Origin: an uncultured Paracoccaceae bacterium
GTDB taxonomy: Bacteria; Bacteroidota; Bacteroidia; Flavobacteriales; Flavobacteriaceae
Direction: 5' to 3'
NCBI GenBank assembly: GCA_943788135.1
Contig: CALSPC010000003.1
Coordinates: forward strand, 620,001 to 684,000
Length of the DNA: 64,000 nt
Shown: positions 56,067 through 64,000 of the stretch, one piece after another
Numbering within the stretch: the first letter of the stretch is position 1
How the letters are laid out: every line of letters begins with the position of its first letter
The notes under the pieces: model-generated
The model's input: only the letters and a program-made list of their open reading frames with translations
What the model was told of the DNA's origin: nothing
Databases searched by the model: none
Position numbers and translations under genes: made by a program

Positions 56067-57446
56067 ATGAAGACTAAAATCACTTATTTAATTACACTTC
56101 TTTTTTTAAGCCTCACATTGGCTTCTGCTCAAAATGAGAAAGATTTAGAAACCCTTTCTATATTTAGTGAGCTTGTTAAAGCAAAAAACTATACCGCAGC
56201 GTACTCGCCTTGGATGGAACTCAGAGCCCGTAATCCAAAATTTAACAAAGCAATTTTTATTTACGGAGAAAGAATTCTTGATTATAAGATTGATAACTCT
56301 GAAGGCGAAGAAAAAATTAGCTTTATAAAAGACCTCTTGAAGCTATGGAAAGAGCGTAAAGCGGTTTTTCCTAATGTTACCCCAACAGGTGCATACTTGG
56401 CTAAAGCCTGTCAATTGGAATATGAATACAGATCTTTATTGAGCAAAACCAAATCAGCACTTTATGCGGCTTTTGATAATGCTTATACTACTGATAGTAA
56501 GACCTTCACAAACCCAAAAAGTTTATATACCTATTTTTCTTTGATGGTTGATCTTTATGATGAGTCCCAAAAAACAGCCCAAGAATTATTTTCGAAGTAT
56601 GATGATATCAATGAGAAAATAGAATATGAAGTTAAAAACTACACCAACAAGCGTAACGCATTTTTAGATGAAGAAGGTGCCGTAAAGGAATTGAGTTCAA
56701 AAGATGCGCGAAAACTTAAATCCTATGATAGTTATTTAAGAGCATATGATAAAATTGCGGGGAGTATTGATACAAAACTAGGTGCAAGAGCAAATTGCGA
56801 AAACCTAATTCCTTTATATACTAGAGATTTTGAGACTTTTAAAACCGATGGAATTTGGTTACAACGTGCGATGAACAGAATGTATGCAAAAGGGTGTAAC
56901 GATGATCCTTTATTTGTTCAAATTGTTGAACAAAAAAATGCGTTAGAACCTAATGCCGACACCGCATTTTATTTAGGAATCCTAAAAGATAAAGCAGGTA
57001 AAAGTTCTGAAGCTTTAAGTTTCTATAATCAAGCAGTTGAGTTAGAGTCTGATCCGTTTGAGAAATCAAAAATACTATATAAAATCGCTACAAATTTCAA
57101 AAAGAAAGGACGTTTTGGTCAAGCAAAATCCTATTTTATGAAAGCACTAAGAGCCAATCCTAGTATGGGAAGAGCACACTTAGCTATTGCAGCAATGTAT
57201 GCTAAAAGTGCGAATAATTGTGGAACGGATAATTTTTCAAAAAGAGCAGTATATTGGTTAGCTGCAAAAGAAGCTGCAAAAGCAGGAAGAATTGATCCAA
57301 CGATGAAAAAAAGTGCAGCGAAATCTATTGCAAATTACAAAGCTAAAGCACCCACAAAAAGTGAGATATTCTCTTCGGGACGTGCAGGGCAAGTGATCAA
57401 AATTGAATGTTGGATCCAACGTTCGGTAACGGTACCATCGCTTTAA
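56067..57446 (+). CDS. Exported tetratricopeptide-repeat protein
   Basis: Protein of 459 residues with a signal peptide (KITYLITLLFLSLTLASAQ). It has a helical N-terminal region and TPR-like repeats in the C-terminal part (TAFYLGILKDKAGKSSEALS, then FYNQAV, and RFGQAKSYFMKALRANPSMG). It is probably a periplasmic scaffold. The stop codon overlaps the lptC ATG (TAATG). The position in the coaX-barrel-lptC run suggests an envelope role, by inference. Confidence 0.8.
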   Translation: MKTKITYLITLLFLSLTLASAQNEKDLETLSIFSELVKAKNYTAAYSPWMELRARNPKFNKAIFIYGERILDYKIDNSEGEEKISFIKDLLKLWKERKAVFPNVTPTGAYLAKACQLEYEYRSLLSKTKSALYAAFDNAYTTDSKTFTNPKSLYTYFSLMVDLYDESQKTAQELFSKYDDINEKIEYEVKNYTNKRNAFLDEEGAVKELSSKDARKLKSYDSYLRAYDKIAGSIDTKLGARANCENLIPLYTRDFETFKTDGIWLQRAMNRMYAKGCNDDPLFVQIVEQKNALEPNADTAFYLGILKDKAGKSSEALSFYNQAVELESDPFEKSKILYKIATNFKKKGRFGQAKSYFMKALRANPSMGRAHLAIAAMYAKSANNCGTDNFSKRAVYWLAAKEAAKAGRIDPTMKKSAAKSIANYKAKAPTKSEIFSSGRAGQVIKIECWIQRSVTVPSL

Positions 57447-58000
57447 TGACTTTTGGAATTCATATACTATCAAAAAACATCGTTCTGCTGTGTGCAGTAA
57501 CGGTGTTTTTTTCTTGTAAAAACACCCTAAAAGAAGTACAAGGCCTTGATGCGACTTCTTTTGCCCCCGTATCCATAGCAGAAAATATCAATACAAAACA
57601 TACCGACTCAGGCCGGCTAACAGTGATTTTAATTAGCCCCAAAATGGTAAATTTTACCAATCGAGAATTTCCGTATTATGATTTTCCTGAAGGAATTGAT
57701 CTTACTCTTTTTGATGACAATGCCAACAAAAACAGAGTGATTTCAGATCAAGCCCTTTTGTATGAGCAAACAGACTTAATCGACTTGAGGGGCAACGTCG
57801 TTTTGACCACTTCAACAAATGACACGCTGTTTACAGAACAACTTTTTTTCGATCAAAAAAAAGAGTGGCTTTTCACTAATCACCCCGTAAAATTCAGAAC
57901 CAAAGACTATATCACTAATGGGAATGGCTTTGATTCCAATAGAAATTTCACGAATGCCCAAGTCCTTGAAGTTAATGGACGGATCTTTATTGATGAATAA
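57446..58000 (+). CDS. lptC: LPS export periplasmic protein LptC
   Basis: Protein of 184 residues that takes part in carrying lipopolysaccharide from inner to outer membrane, with LptA and LptFGB. The N terminus is a membrane signal with a lipobox-like cysteine (VLLCAVTVFFSC). The body follows LptC/OstA strands (LTVILISPKMVNFTNREFPY, then RVISDQALLYEQTDLIDLRG, LFTEQLFFDQKKEWLFTN). The start ATG overlaps the upstream stop. An earlier TTG at 57407 would lie inside the TPR gene. Confidence 0.85.
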   Translation: MTFGIHILSKNIVLLCAVTVFFSCKNTLKEVQGLDATSFAPVSIAENINTKHTDSGRLTVILISPKMVNFTNREFPYYDFPEGIDLTLFDDNANKNRVISDQALLYEQTDLIDLRGNVVLTTSTNDTLFTEQLFFDQKKEWLFTNHPVKFRTKDYITNGNGFDSNRNFTNAQVLEVNGRIFIDE

Positions 58001-58050
58001 TGCTTATATTTACGGCACTAACTTAAGTCGTTAATTTAACTCTATAACAA

Positions 58051-58242
58051 ATGAAAATTGTTTCAATTCTACAGTATTTATATTTAGGATTTGCTGCCTT
58101 GTTTTTTTTCGATATGATCAATAAATGGAATAGCGATCGTAATGCAGCTTACCTTTCTCTGTTTTTTTCAGTACTGGCTGTGGCGATGTTTTTCTTTCGT
58201 AAAAAATACAAGAAACGATTTCATGATCGGGGTAAATTGTAA
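58051..58242 (+). CDS. Small two-helix membrane protein
   Basis: A 63-residue protein with two hydrophobic helices (about 5-22 and 34-48) and a basic C-terminal tail (RKKYKKRFHDRGKL). The stop is 3 nt before the next ATG, so it is likely coupled to the CNNM/CBS gene. No family is recognised. Confidence 0.65.
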   Translation: MKIVSILQYLYLGFAALFFFDMINKWNSDRNAAYLSLFFSVLAVAMFFFRKKYKKRFHDRGKL

Positions 58243-58244
58243 CC

Positions 58245-59522
58245 ATGACCATAGACCTCTTGATTATTATTTTAAGTTTGATTTTATCCGCATTTTTTTC
58301 AGGAATGGAAATTGCTTATGTGTCCTCAAACAAAATCCATATTGAAATTGAGAAAAAACAAGCGGGTCTATTATCTAAACTACTAACGACAATTACAGCT
58401 AAACCGTCTAAGTTTATTGCGACCATGCTCATCGGGAACAATATTGCTCTTGTGATTTATGGGTTCTATATGGGTGATATGCTTGTCGATTGGTTTGCAG
58501 TTCATTTATCGCCCTCTAGTATTTTTGTCAATGAGCTAAGCTTACTAACTCAAACTGTAATTTCAACACTTGTCATTTTAGTAACTGCTGAATTTCTCCC
58601 CAAGGTGTTCTTTCAGATATATGCAAACACACTTCTCAAATTATTTGCAGCGCCTGCCTATGTGTTTTATATTTTATTTTCGGTCATCTCTGCCTTTGTA
58701 ATTTGGATTACAGATTTCATTTTAAAATATATTTTTAAAACCGCAGGCGATGAAGTACAGTTGGCATTTTCTAAAGTTGAGTTAGGGAATTATATTAGTG
58801 AACAGATGGAATCTGTTCAAGCAAATGATACGATAGACAGTGAAATTCAAATTTTTCAAAATGCTCTTGAATTTACAGAAGTAAAATCCAGAGAAGTCAT
58901 GGTGCCACGAACCGAACTGACTGCGATCGAAATCCACGACACAATTTCAAATTTGAGCGAGTCCTTTACACAAACGGGGCATTCAAAAATAATAGTTTAC
59001 AAAACAACTATTGATGATATTTTGGGCTATGTACATTCATTTGATTTATTCAAAAACCCAAAAAATATAAAATCAATGTTACGGCCCGTTGAGTATGTAC
59101 CGGAAACCATGCTTGCTAAAGATGTTTTGAACGTTTTAATTAAAAAACGTAAAAGTTTAGCTGTAGTTTTAGATGAATATGGTGGTACTTCTGGAATTAT
59201 GACTGTAGAAGATATTATAGAAGAATTGGTAGGAGAAATTGAAGACGAACATGACACGGTCGAACGTATTGAATTAAAAAAGGATCATAATACGTATGTG
59301 TTTTCAGCAAGACTAGAAGTCGATTACATTAATGAAACCTATAAACTTAACCTCCCTGAAAGTGAAAACTACGAAACACTTGGTGGGTTTATTGTCAATC
59401 ATACCGAAGAGATACCAGAACAAAATCAAGAAATTAAAATTGGACCATTTCATTTTTTAATTCAAAACGTTTCCACGACTAAAATAGAATTAGTAGAGCT
59501 TAAAATCTTAGATGAAAATTAA
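58245..59522 (+). CDS. CNNM/CBS domain hemolysin-family protein
   Basis: Membrane protein of 425 residues. An N-terminal DUF21/CNNM domain has four hydrophobic segments (LILSAFFSGMEIAYVSSNKI; TMLIGNNIALVIYGFYMGDM). A pair of CBS domains follows near 215-335 (MVPRTELTAIEIHDTISNLS; AVVLDEYGGTSGIMTVEDII), then a CorC/HlyC C-terminal domain. Related proteins are linked to Mg/Co transport, and GldE of gliding bacteria has this architecture. Whether this is GldE cannot be told without comparison. It is coupled to the small membrane gene upstream. Confidence 0.88.
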   Translation: MTIDLLIIILSLILSAFFSGMEIAYVSSNKIHIEIEKKQAGLLSKLLTTITAKPSKFIATMLIGNNIALVIYGFYMGDMLVDWFAVHLSPSSIFVNELSLLTQTVISTLVILVTAEFLPKVFFQIYANTLLKLFAAPAYVFYILFSVISAFVIWITDFILKYIFKTAGDEVQLAFSKVELGNYISEQMESVQANDTIDSEIQIFQNALEFTEVKSREVMVPRTELTAIEIHDTISNLSESFTQTGHSKIIVYKTTIDDILGYVHSFDLFKNPKNIKSMLRPVEYVPETMLAKDVLNVLIKKRKSLAVVLDEYGGTSGIMTVEDIIEELVGEIEDEHDTVERIELKKDHNTYVFSARLEVDYINETYKLNLPESENYETLGGFIVNHTEEIPEQNQEIKIGPFHFLIQNVSTTKIELVELKILDEN

Positions 59523-59620
59523 TTTTACGACACTGTATTAATTATATTCTTTTCTCCTTTTATTATTTCAAAGAAATTGGTATTTTCGTCGACTATATAT
59601 AAAAATAACACATACTACAA

Positions 59621-61768
59621 ATGGCAGTTTTAAATAAAATTAGACAGCGTTCTATATTCTTAATCATTATTATAGCGCTTGCATTATTTTCATTCATTAT
59701 TGGAGATATATTTCAAAACCTTGGATCCTCAGACAAAACACAAACTGTTATAGCTACAGTTAATGGTGAAGATATCAAACGTGATGCGTTTATGAACAAG
59801 GTCGAAAACATTCAGCGACAGTCTGGAGGTTCGGTTTCAAACACTCAAGCCATGAACCGTGTTTGGGATCAAGAAGTAAGAAATAAAGTGATGCAAACAC
59901 AATATGATGCCCTTGGAATTTCTATTGAAAGAGATTACATGCGTCAACTATTAAAACAAAACTTAGGCACATTTGAAGAATTCAAAAATGAAGCTGGGCT
60001 GTTTGATGAAGATAAGCTTAATGAGTTCATTGCAAACTTAAAAGCAATCGCGCCAGAAACCACTACACTTAACGGCACACCTGTCAACTATAAAGCATGG
60101 ACTGATTTTGAGCAAAATATTTCTCAAACAGGTGTACAGCAAACCTATTTCAATCTTGTAAAAGCTGGGATCATTGGTACGCTTACAGAAGGTCAGTTTG
60201 ACTATGAGTTGGAAAATGATAAAGCCGACATCAAATATGTTCAAATTCCTTATTCTTCTATTGCAGATAGCTTAGTTTCTGTTAAGAAATCAGAAGTTTC
60301 AAAGTATGTGAAAGCACATCCTAACAACTATAAAGTTGAGGCGTCAAGAGATTTAGTATATGTTCAATTTAAAGAAGACGCATCTCTAGAAGATGAGCAG
60401 CAAATTCAACGTGATTTAACAGCACTTATTGCAGATAAAGTTGAGTTTAATGAAGCGGCAAAAGCAAATGAAACAATCGTTGGATTTCAAAATACAACAG
60501 ATGAAGCTGCTTTTGTGAACGCCAACTCATCGGTTAAATATAACGATGCCTATGTGTTTACGTCGAGTTTTCCAGCGGCAGTTTCAACTCAGCTTGCAAG
60601 TTTAAAACCAAATGAAATTTTTGGTCCTTACAAGGATGGTCAAACCTATAAGTTATCTAAGCGTGTAGCTAGAAAAATGATTCCTGATTCAGCGAAAGTT
60701 CGTCATATACTGATTCCATTTGTAGGTTCTGTACGTGCCGATGCTACAGTGACCAAAACAGATGCTCAAGCCAAAACAACTGCGGATAGCATTTACAAGG
60801 TTTTGCGATCAAGACGTTCAAAATTCAAAAGCTTATTAGCATTGTCTTCGGATAAAGTGAGTAACGAAAAAGATGGTGTTATTGAATTTTCATATACGGA
60901 TGGTTTTGCGGAAGAATTTAAAGCCTACTCGTTTGAAAATCCAAAAGGAAGCTTAGGCGTTGTGAAAACAAACTTCGGCTATCACGTAATTGAAATATTA
61001 GATCAAGGGAAAAAACAAGAAGCGTTTAAAATTGCAACAATTGTTCAGGATATCGAACCTTCTGTCAAAACAATTGATAAGGTTTTTACAGATAAATCTA
61101 AATTTGAAATCGCTGTGGCTGATGCAGACTTTGATCAAGTTGCAAAAGACAATAAGTATACAACGACTCCAGTAAGCAGTATCAAAGAATTGGATGAAAC
61201 AATCCCTGGACTTGGCGCACAAAGAGCCATCGTAAGATGGGCATTTGAAGACGGTGTTGAAGTTGGCGATTTTAAAAGTTTCAGTATTTCAGGAGGCGGT
61301 TTTGTAGTTGCTAAAATTACAGCGGTGAACGAAGCGGGTTTAATGTCTGTTGAAAAAGCTTCAGTTACAGCACTTCCAGAAATTAGAAAAGAAAAGAAAG
61401 CGGCATTAATTAAAGCTCGTATTTCTGCAACGACTCTAGAGGCTATAGCCTCAGATGAAGGACAAACCGTTAAAACGGCTTTGGCAATAAACATGAAAAA
61501 TCCAACACTTTCTGGATCTGGAAGAGAGCCTAAAGTTATAGGCACAGCTTTTGGTTTAGAAGAGGGTGCAACTTCGGAATTAATTGTTGGTACTAATGGT
61601 GTATATGCCGTTCAACTGACAAAGTTAACTCCTGCAGAGCCGTTACCAAATTATCAAGCGGCTGCCAATCGTATTGGTCAAGCAAAATCTAATGCGGTGA
61701 ATACACAACTGTACAATGCACTAAAGGAAGCTTCTGATATCGAAGATAATAGAGCTGCGTTTTACTAA
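59621..61768 (+). CDS. ppiD: PpiD-like peptidyl-prolyl isomerase
   Basis: Membrane-anchored periplasmic foldase of 715 residues. A single N-terminal membrane helix (FLIIIIALALFSFIIGDIF) is followed by a SurA/PpiD-type chaperone domain (TVIATVNGEDIKRDAFMNKV) and a parvulin PPIC domain near 350-465 (DSAKVRHILIPFVGS ... GSLGVVKTNFGYHVIEILDQ), with a second partial module C-terminal. It assists folding of outer-membrane and secreted proteins. Its natural terminator is at 61794 and is also the site of the insertion downstream. Confidence 0.9.
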   Translation: MAVLNKIRQRSIFLIIIIALALFSFIIGDIFQNLGSSDKTQTVIATVNGEDIKRDAFMNKVENIQRQSGGSVSNTQAMNRVWDQEVRNKVMQTQYDALGISIERDYMRQLLKQNLGTFEEFKNEAGLFDEDKLNEFIANLKAIAPETTTLNGTPVNYKAWTDFEQNISQTGVQQTYFNLVKAGIIGTLTEGQFDYELENDKADIKYVQIPYSSIADSLVSVKKSEVSKYVKAHPNNYKVEASRDLVYVQFKEDASLEDEQQIQRDLTALIADKVEFNEAAKANETIVGFQNTTDEAAFVNANSSVKYNDAYVFTSSFPAAVSTQLASLKPNEIFGPYKDGQTYKLSKRVARKMIPDSAKVRHILIPFVGSVRADATVTKTDAQAKTTADSIYKVLRSRRSKFKSLLALSSDKVSNEKDGVIEFSYTDGFAEEFKAYSFENPKGSLGVVKTNFGYHVIEILDQGKKQEAFKIATIVQDIEPSVKTIDKVFTDKSKFEIAVADADFDQVAKDNKYTTTPVSSIKELDETIPGLGAQRAIVRWAFEDGVEVGDFKSFSISGGGFVVAKITAVNEAGLMSVEKASVTALPEIRKEKKAALIKARISATTLEAIASDEGQTVKTALAINMKNPTLSGSGREPKVIGTAFGLEEGATSELIVGTNGVYAVQLTKLTPAEPLPNYQAAANRIGQAKSNAVNTQLYNALKEASDIEDNRAAFY

Positions 61769-61793
61769 GTAACTCCTTAAAACTATAGAAAAA

Positions 61794-61820
61794 AAGGACT
61801 CAGAAATGGGTCCTTTTTTT
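61794..61820 (+). terminator. Terminator after ppiD, left direct-repeat copy
   Basis: AAGGAC pairs with GTCCTT around a short loop and is followed by T residues. The 27 bases 61794-61820 are identical to 63843-63869 and mark the left end of the cassette insertion. Confidence 0.85.
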
Positions 61821-61824
61821 TGTT

Positions 61825-62282
61825 TTAATACTCTAGAAGGCAAGACATCTGTGATTCTGATTTTTTTTAATCTCAATTTTTTTTGAAATCTCTCTCTTGG
61901 TTAATAGGAATTGAGTTTATAGAATAAGCCTTATTTCTGTATAATCTGTCCAGATTAATCGATTAAAATTCGGCAGGATTTTTTTTGTTTTTTCAAAAAA
62001 TCGTGTAGTTTTGAGAACAAAGGCCCCCAAATCTAAATCTTCACGACGCAATTTAACCGAAGTTTTAGATCTAATTTTTTGAAATATGTTTATAAACTAT
62101 AACAGTTTATACACATATGTGCAAAACATATTTTGCACATATCAGAAGTCCAATAGAGGGTCTTATTGTACTTCAAGGCTTTAAATATAAGTTTCTTGTA
62201 AATAAAATAAGATGCTACTATATAAAAGAAATAAACGCAATACTGCGGATATAAAGTAGTTGTGTACAATGTAAACCGACAA
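61825..62282. other. Gene-free leader of the insertion
   Basis: About 458 bp with no ORF. It holds the repeated segment at 62023-62043 (also found inverted at 797-817), a perfect 12-bp inverted repeat at 62115-62142 (ATATGTGCAAAA, CATA, TTTTGCACATAT) and the GTTGTGTACA core at 62259. Confidence 0.45.
62115..62142. repeat. Perfect 12-bp inverted repeat
   Basis: ATATGTGCAAAA, 4-nt spacer CATA, TTTTGCACATAT. It lies 140 bp before the cargo gene at 62283. There is no T-run. It is a possible operator or cruciform. Confidence 0.5.
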
Positions 62283-62900
62283 ATGAAAAAAACGACTTTA
62301 ATATTAATTTTGATTTTATCCTCTCTATTTTGTTTTGGACAAAAAGCTCATTTGAAGCCTGCAAGAGAATTTGAAAATTACGAAGGAGTTCTTAAAGAAT
62401 ATTATGATAATGTTTTTCCATTACTGTATCAAAATTATTCCGAAAAACCAATTGCAAGATATACTTCAATGCCTTCATTCTCTAATGAATATTCTTTTTC
62501 AATAGAAACTATTGAAGACAGGAATTATGTTGTTAGTAATAAACTTTCTACGAATTACTGGTATTCCAAAAATAAAAAGAATGTTAAACTGATTTCTAAC
62601 AAAACAAAATTGACCAAAAATCTTTATCAGAAAATTATTGAACTTTTTAAATTATTGGATGAACAAACAAAAAAACCAGAAGATGAATTAATCGGTTTTG
62701 ACGGAACGACTTATTATTTTGCTACGACCGACAAAAATGAAAAGGTTAAAATTGGAGAAACTTGGTCGCCAAATAAAGAATCCCAACTTGGAAAATTAGT
62801 CTCTATTTGTGACGAAATTTTTTCATTAGGAAACGGGGAGAATATTTCGCAAAATAAAATTGTGAAAAATATTGAAAAAATAATAACGGAATTGAAATAA
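62283..62900 (+). CDS. Exported hypothetical protein (cassette gene 1)
   Basis: Protein of 205 residues with a Sec signal peptide (MKKTTLILILILSSLFCFGQ) and an alpha-beta body rich in lysine and tyrosine (NYWYSKNKKNVKLISNK; EDELIGFDGTTYYFATTDKN). No domain is recognised. The ATG at 62283 is chosen as the signal-peptide start; a GTG at 62262 lies in the GTTGTGTACA core. Its place between inverted core sites marks it as a mobile cargo gene. Confidence 0.65.
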   Translation: MKKTTLILILILSSLFCFGQKAHLKPAREFENYEGVLKEYYDNVFPLLYQNYSEKPIARYTSMPSFSNEYSFSIETIEDRNYVVSNKLSTNYWYSKNKKNVKLISNKTKLTKNLYQKIIELFKLLDEQTKKPEDELIGFDGTTYYFATTDKNEKVKIGETWSPNKESQLGKLVSICDEIFSLGNGENISQNKIVKNIEKIITELK

Positions 62901-62906
62901 AAACAC

Positions 62907-63027
62907 TGTACACAACAATTGCTATAAGTAATTGCTTGTTCTCGCCTACTTTGGAATTCCAACTTGGTGTGTACTTGCAAAGTTAAGTGCTAACCCACGC
63001 AACTAACCATAGCCGAGACGTTGGTGA
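62907..63027 (+). repeat. attC-like site after cassette gene 1
   Basis: Starts TGTACACAAC and ends ACGTTGG. Inner arms GCTATAAGTAATTGC (62921) and GCAACTAACCATAGC (62999) pair imperfectly (11 of 15 plus wobbles). The length, ~120 bp, fits attC. The core triplets (AAC and GTT) are present but the outer bases do not follow the full consensus. Confidence 0.4.
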
Positions 63028-63113
63028 CAATTTTTAATCTAGTTTTCATTTTTTTGTTTGGAGTTCATAATGCCCCATCCTTTGTACTAGATGTAAATTT
63101 GAAAGAAATGATA

Positions 63114-63662
63114 ATGAAAAGAATGTTAATCCTGTTTAGTTCAGTGGCTTTTACCTTTCTTCTTTCATGTGAGAAAGATTCAGAGCCCAATTGTCCTCCT
63201 CCCACTGGAGAAATGATTGCTCAAATAAATGATACTATAGTTTGGGATTTTAAATATGTTAGGTTTTATTCAGAAGTAGACTCTTTAATTGGCATAGGAG
63301 CCGGTTTTGTAAATGCAGGATGTGAATTAGAACTCTCTTTGGACTTCCACAATATTGAACAGACACTAGAGAAGCGAATACTTGTCAAACCCATTTATGG
63401 AGAAGATCATCCTTCTCTTCTTCAACCTCATACCATTTTCTACACATGGAATATTGACGTACTAACAGAGCGATTTGAATTGTATGAAAGTGAACCTGCA
63501 TGGATTCAATTATCAGAAATCATGGAGGACAAGGTCAAAGGTACATTTCAAGGAACGTATGTTTATAGGCAGAGTGCCTTTCGTTTTTGGAATTTGCCCG
63601 ATACTTTGCGATTTAATAAGGTATATTTTGAAGCCACTCTATTTGTTCCACCAGAAGAATAG
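63114..63662 (+). CDS. Lipoprotein of unknown function (cassette gene 2)
   Basis: Protein of 182 residues from ATG 63114, with a lipoprotein signal MKRMLILFSSVAFTFLLSC and a beta-rich body (GEMIAQINDTIVWDFKYVRF; IMEDKVKGTFQGTYVYRQ; NKVYFEATLF). It resembles the broad set of flavobacterial beta-sandwich lipoproteins (DUF6252-like), though I cannot assign a family. An upstream in-frame TTG at 63021 falls in the attC-like site and is not favoured. Confidence 0.65.
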   Translation: MKRMLILFSSVAFTFLLSCEKDSEPNCPPPTGEMIAQINDTIVWDFKYVRFYSEVDSLIGIGAGFVNAGCELELSLDFHNIEQTLEKRILVKPIYGEDHPSLLQPHTIFYTWNIDVLTERFELYESEPAWIQLSEIMEDKVKGTFQGTYVYRQSAFRFWNLPDTLRFNKVYFEATLFVPPEE

Positions 63663-63724
63663 GGACTAGAAGTTGAAGTCTAAACAAGAAATTACAAAAA
63701 ATGATGAGAAAAAGCCAATAATAC

Positions 63725-63842
63725 GGTATAAAAATAATAGCGGTTTAACCGATAAAACGAAATGAAGTAATATTAAAAAAGGTCAGTGCTAAACTGAAAA
63801 GTTAGTGCGTTGAAATCCGCTACTTTTCATATACCAAACGTT
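63725..63842 (+). repeat. attC-like site after cassette gene 2
   Basis: Arms GGTATAAAAATAATAGCGG (63725-63743) and CCGCTACTTTTCATATACC (63817-63835) pair at 15 of 19 positions. AACGTT follows at 63837-63842, exactly before the right 27-bp repeat. Confidence 0.45.
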
Positions 63843-63869
63843 AAGGACTCAGAAATGGGTCCTTTTTTT
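63843..63869. terminator. Terminator copy, right direct repeat
   Basis: Identical over 27 bases to 61794-61820. It overlaps the last 2 nt of the GHMP kinase stop codon and serves as its convergent terminator region. Confidence 0.8.
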
Positions 63870-64000
63870 ATAAAATCATTTCTGAAAATGGAACAATAGT
63901 CGAATAGCCTTTTGACTTAAAATAGGCCATTGTTTTTGTGTTTCCTGTAGCTAAGAAAAAGTCGCCACCCCAAGCGCCTAAGCTCTTGATAGCGCCTTCA
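63868..64000 (-). CDS. GYDIA-type GHMP kinase, 3' end only
   Basis: The C-terminal 43 residues on the minus strand: EGAIKSLGAWGGDFFLATG, then MAYFKSKGYSTIVPFSEMIL and stop. This matches the end of the GHMP-superfamily kinases called GYDIA, near-universal in Flavobacteriia, which phosphorylate a small molecule not yet defined. The rest lies beyond the window. It is convergent with ppiD, or was before the 2-kb insertion. Confidence 0.75.
   Translation of the reverse strand, partial: EGAIKSLGAWGGDFFLATGNTKTMAYFKSKGYSTIVPFSEMIL

Larger units (their letters stand above)
61794..63869. mobile_element. Small insertion between duplicated terminator copies
   Basis: About 2.05 kb between 27-bp direct repeats, placed between ppiD and the GHMP kinase gene. 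It has two signal-peptide cargo genes and no recombinase. Each gene is followed by an attC-like hairpin (62907-63027 and 63725-63842). GTTGTGTACA before gene 1 (62259) is mirrored by TGTACACAAC after it (62907). The right repeat starts directly after an AACGTT core. Integron cassettes inserted at a secondary site, or a small site-specific island, would both fit. Confidence 0.55.

Overview
The window is AT-rich DNA from a member of the Bacteroidota, almost certainly a Flavobacteriaceae. Support: TAnnTTTG-type promoter elements; type IX secretion sorting domains; an alpha DNA polymerase with a built-in exonuclease domain; a GYDIA-type GHMP kinase fragment; DUF6660, DUF1800/DUF1501 and PpiD-like genes of the kinds found in that family. 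There are no rRNA genes. Two tRNAs are present, Asp at 7306-7379 and Phe at 53786-53858 on the minus strand.

Layout. 1-1068 is accessory debris: a gene broken by an in-frame TGA, an integrase N-terminal remnant and an attC-like hairpin. 1069-28769 is mostly ordinary chromosome: dnaE, trxA, a DUF58 protein, tRNA-Asp, a DUF1800/DUF1501 pair, an M1 peptidase, a TesB thioesterase, mfd, yraN, an S66 carboxypeptidase, metG, a LacI-type regulator, ssb and an M13 peptidase. Inside it, 24386-25222 holds three neighbouring promoters with the same 20-bp-period direct repeats. One drives a small zinc-ribbon protein and two drive near-identical small RNAs with their own terminators.

28881-53800 is a tandem pair of related integrative elements in the 3' end of tRNA-Phe. 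Copies of the tRNA end lie at 28881, 39258 and 53786, and paired 12-bp-period terminal repeats lie inside each end. Element A (10.4 kb) carries a truncated integrase, an operon of regulator, small protein, DndD-like ATPase and DndE-HerA fusion with no sulfur-transfer genes, and a decayed diversity-generating retroelement target locus with a truncated Avd gene and no reverse transcriptase. Element B (14.5 kb) has an intact integrase, a TonB receptor/DUF6660/Fur-fragment metal module, a resolvase, a ParB-methyltransferase fusion, a polymerase-like protein, an excisionase-like protein and a MORN-repeat trypsin-like protease.

53956-61768 returns to core chromosome: coaX, an outer membrane protein, a TPR protein, lptC, a CNNM/CBS protein and a PpiD-like foldase. 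61794-63869 is a small insertion of two cargo genes between 27-bp direct repeats of a transcription terminator, with attC-like hairpins. The window ends in the 3' part of a GHMP kinase.

Several coherent genes (coaX, the M13 peptidase, dndD, dndE-herA, the polymerase-like gene) are broken by single-base shifts, often at homopolymer runs. Some are therefore probably sequence errors. The retroelement target locus (36301-38875) has far more lesions and looks truly decayed.
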